64,000 bases of DNA from Sulfurovum sp. Its GTDB lineage: Bacteria; Campylobacterota; Campylobacteria; Campylobacterales; Sulfurovaceae. The DNA is taken from the NCBI GenBank assembly GCA_002733215.1, contig NVUY01000014.1, positions 1,242 to 65,241 of the forward strand, read 5' to 3'. Shown piece after piece: positions 53,682 to 62,201 of the stretch; the stretch's first letter is position 1; each line of letters starts with the position of its first letter. Both the position numbers and the translations under genes were made by a program. The notes under the pieces are model-generated. The model was not told the origin of the DNA and ran no database searches. It was given only the letters and a program-made list of their open reading frames with translations.

Positions 53682-54881
53682 ATGGTACAAAAAGCATTAG
53701 AAGAGATAAGTAGAGGTACTGCAGAAGTCATAGATATGGAGCGCATAGAGAAGCTCGTTTCAAAATATTATGATGACGGCAGTACCTATACCGTAAAAGC
53801 AGGGTTTGATCCTACAGGCGCAGATTTGCATTTGGGACATACGGTACTTCTTCAAAAGCTTAGAGCGTTTCAAAACCATGGAGGAAGAGTACAACTTCTC
53901 ATTGGTGATTTTACTGCAACGATCGGTGATCCTACAGGGAAGAGTGTGACCAGAAAAGTACTTGACCGTGATACGATCCTGGCAAATGCCAAAACGTATC
54001 AAGATCAAGTGTTTAACATTCTTGATGAGTCTAAGACAGAAGTTGTTTTCAACTCTACATGGCTTGAAGCACTGGGTTCCGCAGGTATGGTAGCGCTGAC
54101 AACTACTTTTAATGTGGCCCGTATGCTTGAACGTGATGACTTTGATAAGCGTTATAAAGCAGAACAAAGTATTTCTATCTCTGAATTTATCTACCCGCTG
54201 CTTCAAGGTTATGACTCTGTTGAATTAAAGTCAGATATAGAGATAGGCGGCACAGATCAGAAATTCAATCTTCTTATGGGTAGACATCTTCAGCGTGCTT
54301 ATAATGTTGGTAAAGAACAGGCTGTACTCATGATGCCTATTTTAGAAGGTTTGGACGGTGTGCAGAAGATGAGTAAGTCTTTAAATAACTATATCGGTAT
54401 TACTGAAGAACCTAAAGATATTTACGGGAAAGTGCTTTCGATCTCAGATGAGTTAATGTGGCGTTATTATGAATTGTTAAGTGAAAAGTCACTCTCTGAG
54501 CTGGCGCAGTTAAAAGAAGATGTGAAAACTCGTACGGTTCACCCTAAAGTTGCGAAAGAAAACCTTGCCTTAGAGCTAACTACAAGGTTTTATAATGAAG
54601 AGTTGGCTAAACTAGCAAAAGAAGAGTTTAACTCTGTATTTAAAGCAAACAAACTGCCTGTAGATATGGAAGAGTTTGAGATGACTGAAGGTGTTTGGAT
54701 ATGTCAGGCACTTCTTGACGCGGGTTTGGAGACTTCTACTTCCCAGGGAAGAAGAGACATCAAACAAAATGCAGTGAGTATAAACCAGAAAAAGATCAGT
54801 GATGAGAAACTGAATCTTTCAGCAGGTGAATACATCTTGCAGGTAGGAAAACGAAGATTTGCAAAAGTGAAGGTAAAGTAA
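53682..54881 (+). CDS. tyrS: Tyrosyl-tRNA synthetase
   Basis: Class I synthetase, 399 residues from ATG 53682 (GGGGATAGAGAGT upstream). An earlier in-frame ATG at 53646, inside rel, would add 12 residues without conservation. The HIGH-like motif is in TGADLHLGHTVLLQKLRAFQ, binding residues in VQLLIGDFTATIGDPTGKSV, EIGGTDQKFNLLMGR (IGGTDQ) and the KMSKS signature in DGVQKMSKSLNNYIGI. The C-terminal S4 domain (SQGRRDIKQNAVSINQKKI) is present. It belongs to the TyrS type with HLGH. Confidence 0.97.
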   Translation: MVQKALEEISRGTAEVIDMERIEKLVSKYYDDGSTYTVKAGFDPTGADLHLGHTVLLQKLRAFQNHGGRVQLLIGDFTATIGDPTGKSVTRKVLDRDTILANAKTYQDQVFNILDESKTEVVFNSTWLEALGSAGMVALTTTFNVARMLERDDFDKRYKAEQSISISEFIYPLLQGYDSVELKSDIEIGGTDQKFNLLMGRHLQRAYNVGKEQAVLMMPILEGLDGVQKMSKSLNNYIGITEEPKDIYGKVLSISDELMWRYYELLSEKSLSELAQLKEDVKTRTVHPKVAKENLALELTTRFYNEELAKLAKEEFNSVFKANKLPVDMEEFEMTEGVWICQALLDAGLETSTSQGRRDIKQNAVSINQKKISDEKLNLSAGEYILQVGKRRFAKVKVK

Positions 54882-55984
54882 TGGAATTTAAATCTTTTAA
54901 AATTGGAAAATACACCATTGAAAAGCCCATTATCCAAGGTGGAATGGGTGTAGGTATATCATGGGATCAATTGGCAGGCAATGTTTCAAAAGAAGGCGGA
55001 CTTGGGGTAATCTCTGCTGTAGGAACAGGTGTCTATAAAAAAAGAGCGTATGTTGAAAAAACAGTGGGCAAAGAAGAGAGACCTCTTGATGCAATCAATT
55101 TCTATTCCTATCCCGCGTTAAAGAAAATTTTTGACAATGCTAGATTAATCTGCGGTGATGCACCACTTGCAGCCAATGTGCTCTATGCGCAAAGTGAATA
55201 CAACCGTGTGGTTGAAGATGCCTGTAAAGCTGGTGCAAACATGATTATTACAGGGGCAGGTCTTCCTTTGACTATGCCTGAAGCGGCAAAGAATTATCCT
55301 GATGTTGCCCTTATACCCATTGTTTCTACAGCTAAAGCACTACGTATTTTGTGCAAACGTTGGAAAAAAACACACAATAGACTACCCGATGCAGTTATTG
55401 TTGAAGGACCTTTGTCCGGTGGACACCAAGGCTTCAAATATGATGAGTGTTTTATGGAAGAGAATCAACTTGAAAATATATTGGGACCGGTAGTAGAAGA
55501 AGCAAAGAACTGGGGTTCTATGCCTATCATCGCTGCGGGGGGTGTTTGGGATCATGATGATATCATCAAAATGATGGAACTGGGTGCAGTTGCGGTACAA
55601 ATGGGTACACGTTTCATCGGTACCGTAGAGTGTGATGCCTCTCAAGTGATGAAAGATATTATCATTGAAGCTGAGGAAGATGATATAAAACTCTTTAAGT
55701 CTCCGGTAGGTTATCCTGCACGTGGGGTAAAAACGCAATTGCACAGAGATATCGAAGCAGGTACCGCACCTAAAGTTGCCTGTATCTCCAACTGTGTTGC
55801 ACCATGTCATCGCGGCGAAGAAGCAAAGATTGTAGGTTACTGTATCGCTGATAGACTGAGTGATGCTTATGACGGTATCGCAGAGAGCGGACTTTTCTTT
55901 ACAGGAGCGAACGGGTATCGTCTTCAAGAGATCATTACAGTGAAAGAACTGATGGATAAACTGATGAACGGAGAAGACACATAG
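54881..55984 (+). CDS. Nitronate monooxygenase-like flavoprotein
   Basis: A 367-residue FMN TIM-barrel protein of the nitronate monooxygenase/2-nitropropane dioxygenase family: PIIQGGMGVGISWDQLAGNV, GGLGVISAVGTGV, ANMIITGAGLPLTMPEAAKN, GPLSGGHQGFKYDE (with the catalytic-type His), MPIIAAGGVWDHDDIIKMME and AVAVQMGTRFIGTVE. It oxidises nitronates with oxygen and protects from toxins such as propionate 3-nitronate in characterised members; the enoyl-reductase FabK fold is related. Overlaps the tyrS stop by one base. A Cys cluster (VACISNCVAPCHRG) near the end is unusual. Confidence 0.88.
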   Translation: MEFKSFKIGKYTIEKPIIQGGMGVGISWDQLAGNVSKEGGLGVISAVGTGVYKKRAYVEKTVGKEERPLDAINFYSYPALKKIFDNARLICGDAPLAANVLYAQSEYNRVVEDACKAGANMIITGAGLPLTMPEAAKNYPDVALIPIVSTAKALRILCKRWKKTHNRLPDAVIVEGPLSGGHQGFKYDECFMEENQLENILGPVVEEAKNWGSMPIIAAGGVWDHDDIIKMMELGAVAVQMGTRFIGTVECDASQVMKDIIIEAEEDDIKLFKSPVGYPARGVKTQLHRDIEAGTAPKVACISNCVAPCHRGEEAKIVGYCIADRLSDAYDGIAESGLFFTGANGYRLQEIITVKELMDKLMNGEDT

Positions 55985-55985
55985 A

Positions 55986-57143
55986 GTGAAACTTCTTAAG
56001 ATCCTTTTTTTACTTCTCCTTGGCTCTACATTTCTTTTTTCTTCTGTTAACAGACTGAAAAAAGTAGACATTGTAAAAGGGGAGTTACGTCTAAAGTTCA
56101 CAGGTACCTGTGATAAAAAACAGATCAAACACTTTACGCTTAGCAAACCTTACAGGCGGGTATTTGATCTTCAAAATACACGTTTGAGTCATAATGGCAT
56201 AGGTAAAAAATTTAATACTAGAGTAAGAATAGCACAATATAAACCCAATACGGTTCGCATAGTCATACCCCATGACAAACCTTACAGCTGTACACCGTAT
56301 AAACCGCTGTTCACCAAAACACTGTATCATATCCCTTTGCCCAAAAGCAGCTCTGTACTGCCTGCCAAGCGATATAAGAAACCTAAAGAGAAACTTAAAG
56401 AAAAACTTAAAAAGCGCGTAAAAAAAGTATACACATCAAGATCACACAAGTATGATCTCATCGTGATCGATGCAGGGCATGGCGGTCATGACAGTGGTGC
56501 CATCGGTGGGGGGAAAAGAGAGAAAGACCTTGTACTTCAGATAGCAAAGCGGCTTGAAAAACAACTCAAAAAAAGAGGCTATCCTGTCTATATGACGCGA
56601 AAGAAAGATCGTTTTTTGAAGCTTCATCAGCGTACCAAGATCGCTGATAAGAAAAATGCAGTGGTCTTTATCTCTATCCATGCCAATTCAGTACCTAAGA
56701 AAAAGCGTCATAAAATACAGGGTGTTGAGACCTTTTTTCTGCAAAAGACAAGAGATGCACGCTCACAACGCATTGCAGCCAGAGAAAATAAGTCGGTACT
56801 CAAAGGTACCAATAAACTCAGCCGCAACGTGATCCTTGATTCTGTACTCTCCGGACCCAAGATCGTACAGTCAAATAAACTGGCTATCGATGTACAGCGC
56901 AGGATCATGACAAATCTGCGCAGCAGGTACAAAGGGGTAAGGGACGGTGGGGTAAGGCATGCACCATTTTGGGTATTGGTGGGAGCCAGCAGACCGTCTA
57001 TCCTTGTAGAAGTGGGGTATATCTCCCACCCTAAAGAACGTAAAAGACTTTTTACACCGCGTTATCAGGAGCTCATCGCAAAAGGGATAGCAGAAGGTGT
57101 AGATAATTATTTAGACAACAGAAAAAAAGAAATAGACTTTTAG
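55986..57143 (+). CDS. N-acetylmuramoyl-L-alanine amidase (AMIN domain)
   Basis: A 385-residue exported zinc amidase that cleaves the glycan-peptide bond to separate daughter cells. GTG start one base after the previous stop. Signal LLKILFLLLLGSTFLFSSV, AMIN-type domain about 25-125 (KVDIVKGELRLKFTGTCD ... RIAQYKPNTVRIVIPHDKPY), Lys-rich linker, and Amidase_3 domain from about 155: LIVIDAGHGGHDSGAIGGGK, REKDLVLQIAKRLEKQLKKR, VVFISIHANS and SILVEVGYISHPKERKRL. Zinc His and Glu are in place. The EnvC-like protein at 48.2 kb is the probable activator. Confidence 0.94.
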   Translation: MKLLKILFLLLLGSTFLFSSVNRLKKVDIVKGELRLKFTGTCDKKQIKHFTLSKPYRRVFDLQNTRLSHNGIGKKFNTRVRIAQYKPNTVRIVIPHDKPYSCTPYKPLFTKTLYHIPLPKSSSVLPAKRYKKPKEKLKEKLKKRVKKVYTSRSHKYDLIVIDAGHGGHDSGAIGGGKREKDLVLQIAKRLEKQLKKRGYPVYMTRKKDRFLKLHQRTKIADKKNAVVFISIHANSVPKKKRHKIQGVETFFLQKTRDARSQRIAARENKSVLKGTNKLSRNVILDSVLSGPKIVQSNKLAIDVQRRIMTNLRSRYKGVRDGGVRHAPFWVLVGASRPSILVEVGYISHPKERKRLFTPRYQELIAKGIAEGVDNYLDNRKKEIDF

Positions 57144-57151
57144 GAAAAAAG

Positions 57152-57922
57152 ATGACAAAAATTATAGCTGGACTTGGTGCTTTACTTGTGATAACAGGAT
57201 GTGGCGGTCCCGGTGTTGACAGATCAGATAGCCTTATTGTGATAGACGCCGGACATGGAGGACATGATTCCGGTGCTGTCTGTGAGGGGTCAAAAGAAAA
57301 AGATGTGGTACTTCAGATCACTAAAAAACTGTATAAAGAGTTTAAAAGTGAAGGGTACAGAGTACATCTTACCAGAAATTCTGATAAATTCTTAAAACTC
57401 TGGCAGCGAACGAGGATCGCTGACCATAAGGATGCCAAAGTATTTATCTCCATACATGCCAATGCCATTGGAAATAAAAATCGGTTTAATGAAGTGGAAG
57501 GTGTAGAGACATACTTTTTACAAAAAACCAGAGATGAAAGGTCTCAGCGTATCGCAGCCAGAGAAAATGCATCGGTACTTCAGGGAACCGATAAACTCAG
57601 TAAGGATGTGATCATCGATGCGGTACTTAATGGACCGAAGATCATACAATCTCACAAGCTTGCCATTGATGTACAGCATAATATTATGAAAAATCTGAAT
57701 GGTAAATATAAAGGGGTGAAGGATGGGGGTGTAAGACCTGCACCTTTTTATATACTTGTAGGAGCAAGTAGACCTTCTATCCTGGTAGAAGTAGGGTACA
57801 TCACTAATCCAAAAGAACGGCAAAGATTGTCTACTTCAAATTATCAGGAAGAGATTGCAGAGGGTATTGTTGAGGGTGTCAATAGATATTTAGATAATAG
57901 AAAGAAAGAGGTTGGATTTTGA
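57152..57922 (+). CDS. N-acetylmuramoyl-L-alanine amidase, lipoprotein paralog
   Basis: A 256-residue second amidase. The signal ends in ALLVITGCGGPG (lipidated Cys), so it should be membrane-anchored, and no AMIN domain precedes the catalytic part. Amidase_3 motifs: LIVIDAGHGGHDSGAVCEGS, KEKDVVLQITKKLYKEFKSE, KVFISIHANAIG and SILVEVGYITNPKERQRL. The catalytic half is closely similar to the previous gene along its whole length down to the end (YLDNRKKEVGF against YLDNRKKEIDF), so it arose by tandem duplication. Spacing is 8 bases. Confidence 0.93.
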   Translation: MTKIIAGLGALLVITGCGGPGVDRSDSLIVIDAGHGGHDSGAVCEGSKEKDVVLQITKKLYKEFKSEGYRVHLTRNSDKFLKLWQRTRIADHKDAKVFISIHANAIGNKNRFNEVEGVETYFLQKTRDERSQRIAARENASVLQGTDKLSKDVIIDAVLNGPKIIQSHKLAIDVQHNIMKNLNGKYKGVKDGGVRPAPFYILVGASRPSILVEVGYITNPKERQRLSTSNYQEEIAEGIVEGVNRYLDNRKKEVGF

Positions 57923-57936
57923 TTTTATAGGACGTG

Positions 57937-58053
57937 TTTGGAGCAAAGCTCCAAATACTACGCTTTAATGCTAAAGCATAACTTAGAAAAAAACTAAATT
58001 TTTTTCTGAACGCTGAGTTTTTCTCAGCGAAAGGCTCACGAGACTAGTCTCGT
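57937..58053. repeat. Array of five perfect hairpins between convergent genes
   Basis: Five adjacent perfect palindromes: TTTGGAGC-AAA-GCTCCAAA (57937-57955), GCTTTA-ATGC-TAAAGC (57962-57977), AGAAAAAAA-CTAAA-TTTTTTTCT (57985-58007), CGCTGAG-TTTTT-CTCAGCG (58011-58029), ACGAGACTAGTCTCGT (58038-58053). Gaps between them are 3-8 bases. It occupies nearly all of the 143-base gap between the second amidase and ppa. It could work as a bidirectional terminator, but one hairpin would suffice. Confidence 0.85.
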
Positions 58054-58065
58054 AAGATGTATAGT

Positions 58066-58584
58066 TTATTTATAGTTCTTGATCGCTTTTTCCAGGATAG
58101 CTGTTGCCGCTGCTTTGTCTTTGAATCCTGATACTTTTACCCATTTGTTAGGCTCAAGTATTTTGTATGTTTCAAAGAAGTTTTTGATACGGTTAAGTGT
58201 ATGCTCCGGCACATCACCTAGATCGTTTATATTTGCATACGTTGGGTCTATTTTCACTGTAGGAACAGCGATAAGTTTCTCATCTCCGCCTGACTCATCT
58301 TCAGTCATAAGTACACCAACAAGTCTACATTTAATGTATGAACCTGCCTGAAGTGGGTAGTCACAAAGTACAAGAATGTCAGCCGGGTCACCATCATCAG
58401 AAAGTGTGTTTGCAACAAAACCGTAGTTTGCAGGGTAGTGCATCGCAGAGTAAAGAACTCTGTCTACTTCAATAGCACCTGAGTCTTTATCTATTTCGTA
58501 TTTGATCGCTGAGTTAAGTGGCACCTCGATGATCGCTTTGACAGCATCCGGGTTTTCGCCATGTCCGATTTTACTAATATCCAT
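58066..58584 (-). CDS. ppa: Inorganic pyrophosphatase (family I)
   Basis: Hydrolyses pyrophosphate and drives biosynthetic reactions. The 172 residues are of normal length: KAIIEVPLNSAIKYEIDKDS, VDRVLYSAMHYPANYGFVAN, SDDGDPADILVLCDYPLQAG with the metal-binding DxDPxD motif, and DDEKLIAVPTVKIDP-type region (GDEKLIAVPTVKIDPTYANI). ATG has AAGGAGA upstream. Convergent with the amidase genes. Confidence 0.97.
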   Translation of the reverse strand: MDISKIGHGENPDAVKAIIEVPLNSAIKYEIDKDSGAIEVDRVLYSAMHYPANYGFVANTLSDDGDPADILVLCDYPLQAGSYIKCRLVGVLMTEDESGGDEKLIAVPTVKIDPTYANINDLGDVPEHTLNRIKNFFETYKILEPNKWVKVSGFKDKAAATAILEKAIKNYK

Positions 58585-58744
58585 TTGAATATCTCCTTGA
58601 GAGCATTTCTGTCTGCCCTGTATTGAATTTTGAAGATTTTACCATAATAATCATAAGGGTACCTATTATTAGAGGTGTCCCTAAAGAGTTTAGCAAATAA
58701 ATGATACTATGACATAGAATAGAATTTGATAGTAGGGATGTTAT

Positions 58745-59260
58745 ATGAAAAATGTATTTTTAGGTTTTTTGCTCTTGTGTGGAAGTGTGATGGCTCTTGA
58801 AGTTGGGAAAGTGCCCCCTTTTGTGAGTATAGAGGGTAAAGAAGGGGGAACATTAGATGGTAAAGCATGGCATTCGACTATGCTTAAAGGTAAAGTCTAT
58901 GCCTTATTTTATGTCGATCCTGATGAAAGAGATTTGAACAATGCTTTCGCTGATACACTTAAAGCTAAAGGCTTTGATGGAACAAAGGCCGGTTCAGTGG
59001 CCATTATCAACCTTGCAGCAACATGGATGCCTAATATTATTTTAGAATCAAAACTGAAAGATAAACAAAAGAAATACACCCAGACACTATATGTTAATGA
59101 TAAGAAAAAAGTTTTGGTGAAAAAGTGGGGACTTTCAGATGATAATTCTAATATCCTCATTTTTAGTCAAAAGGGAGAATTGATTTATAAAAAGTTTGGA
59201 AAGATGTCTGGAAAAGAGATAGCACACGCTATGATAATTATTGAAAAAGCACTTAAATAG
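58745..59260 (+). CDS. YtfJ-family exported thioredoxin-like protein
   Basis: A 171-residue periplasmic protein: signal KNVFLGFLLLCGSVMAL, then a thioredoxin-like fold without CxxC: EVGKVPPFVSIEGKEGGTLD, KGKVYALFYVDPDERDLNNA, NLAATWMPNIILESKLKDKQ, NSNILIFSQKGELIYKKFGK. This matches the YtfJ family (transcriptional-regulator misnomer in some databases). No redox cysteine remains, so it is probably not an oxidoreductase. Function unknown. Faces the convergent DTW gene. Confidence 0.82.
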   Translation: MKNVFLGFLLLCGSVMALEVGKVPPFVSIEGKEGGTLDGKAWHSTMLKGKVYALFYVDPDERDLNNAFADTLKAKGFDGTKAGSVAIINLAATWMPNIILESKLKDKQKKYTQTLYVNDKKKVLVKKWGLSDDNSNILIFSQKGELIYKKFGKMSGKEIAHAMIIIEKALK

Positions 59261-59266
59261 CAGATA

Positions 59267-59874
59267 CTATTCACAAGAGAGTTGATAGTCTACCATTTTT
59301 CTAAATGGAAGTAAAAAACTTTCTAGCTTTTGTGTCTCTATGTCTTCAAGTTTATGTGTATTCAAAAGTACTAAAAGACATAAGGTGGACTCCATAGTAC
59401 TTAAACAGTAGGCTTTGGGCTGCTCTTTAAAGGTAAATTGTGACACTTTACTATGGGTGAAGCTGACCTTTTGTAAAGCATCTATGTTTGGGCTTGCTCT
59501 TAAAATGGCTCTTGAACAAGGCCAGGTAGAGTCTATGAGGAAAATAACAGTATTTTTTTCTTTTTTCCTATGGCTTCATTATTTAGATTAATGCTATTTT
59601 CATGAGGATACAGTGTGTAGCAAATATTTGATGGGTCGTTTATGATGGCATTGATAGCAGTGTGTGCTGTAAAGTCTATCGCTACGTGTATCTCACAATT
59701 ATCCAAAGACAAATTTGTAAAATGACCTGTACCGTTTTTGGTTTTTTTAAACTCTTTTGGGTGCATTAAGATGATAAAGCGTGTCTTGGTCTCTAGGGGA
59801 GTGATGTACTGGCACATACATGAAGTCGCAGGCCGGTAACAGCTGTAACAGACAGATCTGTTTTGATGCTTCAC
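59267..59874 (-). pseudogene. DTW-domain tRNA aminocarboxypropyltransferase, frameshifted
   Basis: The reading frame from ATG 59874 gives SVCYSCYRPATSCMCQYITP (Cys-rich DTW N-terminus), RFIILMHPKEFKKTKNGTGH, and ends after 113 codons at NEAIGKKKKILLFSS. The rest is open in the -1 frame down to a TAG at 59267: KNTVIFLIDSTWPCSRAIL (the DxTW motif) and FRKMVDYQLSCE. A single -1 shift makes a 202-residue protein of normal family size. The shift falls at GGA-AAA-AAG (59560-59566), the slippery site A AAA AAG. It may be a mutation, a sequencing error, phase variation or programmed frameshifting. The family modifies tRNA uridine to acp3U. Confidence 0.85.
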
Positions 59875-61061
59875 AGGTTGATAAACTTCTGTTTAAACCA
59901 ACGGTAATACCCTGCAAAAAAGAAAAACCCAAGACCTAAAGTAAATGTGATGCTTTCGAGTGACATTCCCCATTTTGCAGCATATCCTATGAAGAGGGCA
60001 GTGGCTACATTGGAGAGCATGAAGAACATGTCGTTATAAGAGATGATTCTTCCCATGTATTTGATGTCAGTTTCTTCCTGTATGAGCAGATAGGTATAGG
60101 ACCAGAGTGTGGTAATGAAGAAACCAGTGACAAAAAGTCCGATCATGGCAAAGTAAAAGTTGTATTCAAGTTGTGACCAAAGTATGATAGCAAGTCCTTG
60201 CAGTATGAAAAAATAGTGTAGATTTTCTTTAGTAATGATCTTTGAGATAAAAAATGGTCCTATCATCAGACCTAAAGCCCTTGTGGCATTCATCCAGCCT
60301 ATGGCAAGTGGTACTGCGATGAACTCTTTGTACTGAAAGTCTGCAAGCAGTGTGATAAGTGCATCAAAACTTGTGAGTCCAATGGCAGCATGCAGTAAAA
60401 TAAGATGCAGTATCTTTTTTTGTGATCGAAGATAGTTAAACCCGCTCTTTAGCATTTCAAAATTAGATTCAGTGTGGGGTATCTTTTCAATAGACAGATT
60501 AAGACCGATGAGTAAAAGTACGGCAACAGTATAAAGCATGGCATCTATGGTAAAAGCCATATCAAAGCCTACATAATAGGTAACAATACCTCCAACGGCC
60601 ATACCCAGTGCATAACACAGAGACCAGATGACCGAGTGTATTTCATTGGTATTTTTAAGCATTTCTCCGGAGACCAGTTTAGGAAAAAGTGCCATCTCTG
60701 CTGAAAAGAGCATAGAAGCAGCAGAAGAACGGATGAAAATCAGTATCATGAGTACCCAGACATACTCCAGTGAGTTGATAAATATAAATCCAAGGGTCAT
60801 GGAGATCTCAACGAGTAAAAGAATAGACATCAGCTTTTTAAACTCTATACGGTCTATGATCAGTCCTATGACGGGTGCAAGTATCACCGCAGGAAGCATA
60901 GCCATGGTAGCAGTGAGTGCTATGGTGATCTCATCTGCACCATAAGCCACGATCATGGAAAAGATAGCTACTTGAGAAAACCATGTACCAAAATAGGAGA
61001 TGAACTGTATAAGAGAAAGCCTTCTGATAACGGGGTGTTTCAGTGTATCCAAATAGGTCAA
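59871..61061 (-). CDS. MFS transporter (EntS-like exporter family)
   Basis: A 396-residue inner-membrane protein with about 12 predicted helices. The N-terminal LIQFISYFGTWFSQVAIFSM is typical of MFS_3 exporters, with cytoplasmic GLIIDRIEFKKLM (the loop 2-3 G-D-R motif) and IRSSAASMLFSAEMALFPKL. Substrate unknown; relatives export siderophores or drugs. It overlaps the DTW gene by 4 bases and follows the CinA-like gene by 2, so the minus-strand genes are one transcription unit. Confidence 0.85.
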   Translation of the reverse strand: MTYLDTLKHPVIRRLSLIQFISYFGTWFSQVAIFSMIVAYGADEITIALTATMAMLPAVILAPVIGLIIDRIEFKKLMSILLLVEISMTLGFIFINSLEYVWVLMILIFIRSSAASMLFSAEMALFPKLVSGEMLKNTNEIHSVIWSLCYALGMAVGGIVTYYVGFDMAFTIDAMLYTVAVLLLIGLNLSIEKIPHTESNFEMLKSGFNYLRSQKKILHLILLHAAIGLTSFDALITLLADFQYKEFIAVPLAIGWMNATRALGLMIGPFFISKIITKENLHYFFILQGLAIILWSQLEYNFYFAMIGLFVTGFFITTLWSYTYLLIQEETDIKYMGRIISYNDMFFMLSNVATALFIGYAAKWGMSLESITFTLGLGFFFFAGYYRWFKQKFINL

Positions 61062-61063
61062 AT

Positions 61064-61816
61064 TTATGCCTCTTCAACCAAAGCGTAGACGATATTTTTC
61101 TTTTCAAGTGCATCAGTGTACATTTGAAATGCTGTCAGTGCAAGATCTTTGTTGTGAGATGCAACAGAGATGGAAACTCTCCATCCGTCAGAATAGAGTT
61201 TGGGTAAAGAAGAGAACTCCACTTCTTTGGGCATTTTCCCCATCACTTCTATAAGTGCACTCTCTTTACAAAGTGCTGTGAGCGTGTGACGATAGTATTT
61301 TTTTGTATCGGGTATGAGTTTAGCCAGTATGGCTGCTACCATGGGATGGCTCATCTTAGGAAAACCCGGCATAAAATAGTAACGCTCATCTAAAGAAAAA
61401 GCGGGCATTTTATTGACAGGGTTAGCAAGAAGTTGCGCTCCTTTTGGCAGTTCAGCCATACGGATAGCATGAGGATAGGCACCTTCACCAAGTTTACTTT
61501 CTATGATCTTCTTTGCTGCTTCATGTATGGGGAGTTGCCCGTCTTTTAATGCGATAGCTGCACATTTTCTTGTATAGTCATCCGGAGTAGAACCTATGCC
61601 TCCAAAAGAAAACAGTACAGGATTGGATTGTGAAGCGATAAATTTGATGGTTTGGACTATGAGAGCAGGATCATCTTCAATCATGAATGAGCCGGTAAGT
61701 TTATGACCTTTTTCAAGCAAGGCTTTACTGACAAAATCAAAGTGCGCATCTGTGCGTCTTCTGTTAAGTATTTCTGTGCCTATGATGAGGGTAAAAAAAG
61801 AGGGTGTTTTTGGCAT
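61064..61816 (-). CDS. CinA N-terminal/MoaB-type nucleotide-binding protein
   Basis: A 250-residue protein with the molybdopterin-binding-type domain of CinA: FTLIIGTEILNRRRTDAHFD, GSFMIEDDPALIVQTIKFIA, LFSFGGIGSTPDDYTRKCAA (GGxGxTxDD) and GAQLLANPVNKMPAFSLDER, YYFMPGFPKMSHPMV. The nicotinamide-mononucleotide deamidase domain of full-length CinA is absent. Family members bind nucleotides (ADP-ribose pyrophosphatase or similar activities have been shown for some). It is the first full gene of a minus-strand unit. Confidence 0.88.
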   Translation of the reverse strand: MPKTPSFFTLIIGTEILNRRRTDAHFDFVSKALLEKGHKLTGSFMIEDDPALIVQTIKFIASQSNPVLFSFGGIGSTPDDYTRKCAAIALKDGQLPIHEAAKKIIESKLGEGAYPHAIRMAELPKGAQLLANPVNKMPAFSLDERYYFMPGFPKMSHPMVAAILAKLIPDTKKYYRHTLTALCKESALIEVMGKMPKEVEFSSLPKLYSDGWRVSISVASHNKDLALTAFQMYTDALEKKNIVYALVEEA

Positions 61817-61826
61817 ATGGGTTCTT

Positions 61827-61919
61827 TTATATTATTTCCATCTGTTCGGAGTTTTCGCGTATGAAAGAAGTTAGTTTGTCTTCATAAGACTCGTCAAAAC
61901 GTATTCTTTTTGTTGTCAT
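61827..61919 (-). CDS. 30-residue peptide upstream of the CinA-like gene
   Basis: ATG 61919 after TAGGAGAAAAG, an excellent ribosome site. Peptide: MTTKRIRFDESYEDKLTSFI then RENSEQMEII, charged and helical with no membrane segment. A TATAAT box lies about 25 bases upstream on the minus strand. It ends 10 bases before the CinA-like start. It may be a real small protein or a leader peptide; no family recognised. The remaining gap 61920-62201 holds AT-rich sequence and a likely DUF302 promoter (TACTATAC near 62168) but no gene I can support. Confidence 0.5.
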   Translation of the reverse strand: MTTKRIRFDESYEDKLTSFIRENSEQMEII

Positions 61920-62201
61920 CTTTTCTCCTACTATAATTTTATAGATTATAGCATATTTATCTCTGTCATTAAAATGCAGTTTCAATTGAGCTAATTTGTT
62001 GATTTATTGGAGCATAAGGGTCTGGTGAACGTAACCGTACTAAATTTACCCAAGCTCTTCACTATCCCATTCACTGTAATTGTTTTAGCAATCATACTGC
62101 AGTGAGTAGCCTTTTGCATATGCCTTGGCAATAGTTTCATTTCTCTTTTTAATATTTGTAATAGTACTATACTTGTAAAACAAACATTTAAAGGATAGAC
62201 C

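Noticed and set aside
55382-56146. A 254-codon minus-strand open frame across the nitronate monooxygenase and amidase genes
   Set aside because: Overlaps two genes with clear catalytic motifs on the other strand; no conserved features and no ribosome site of note.
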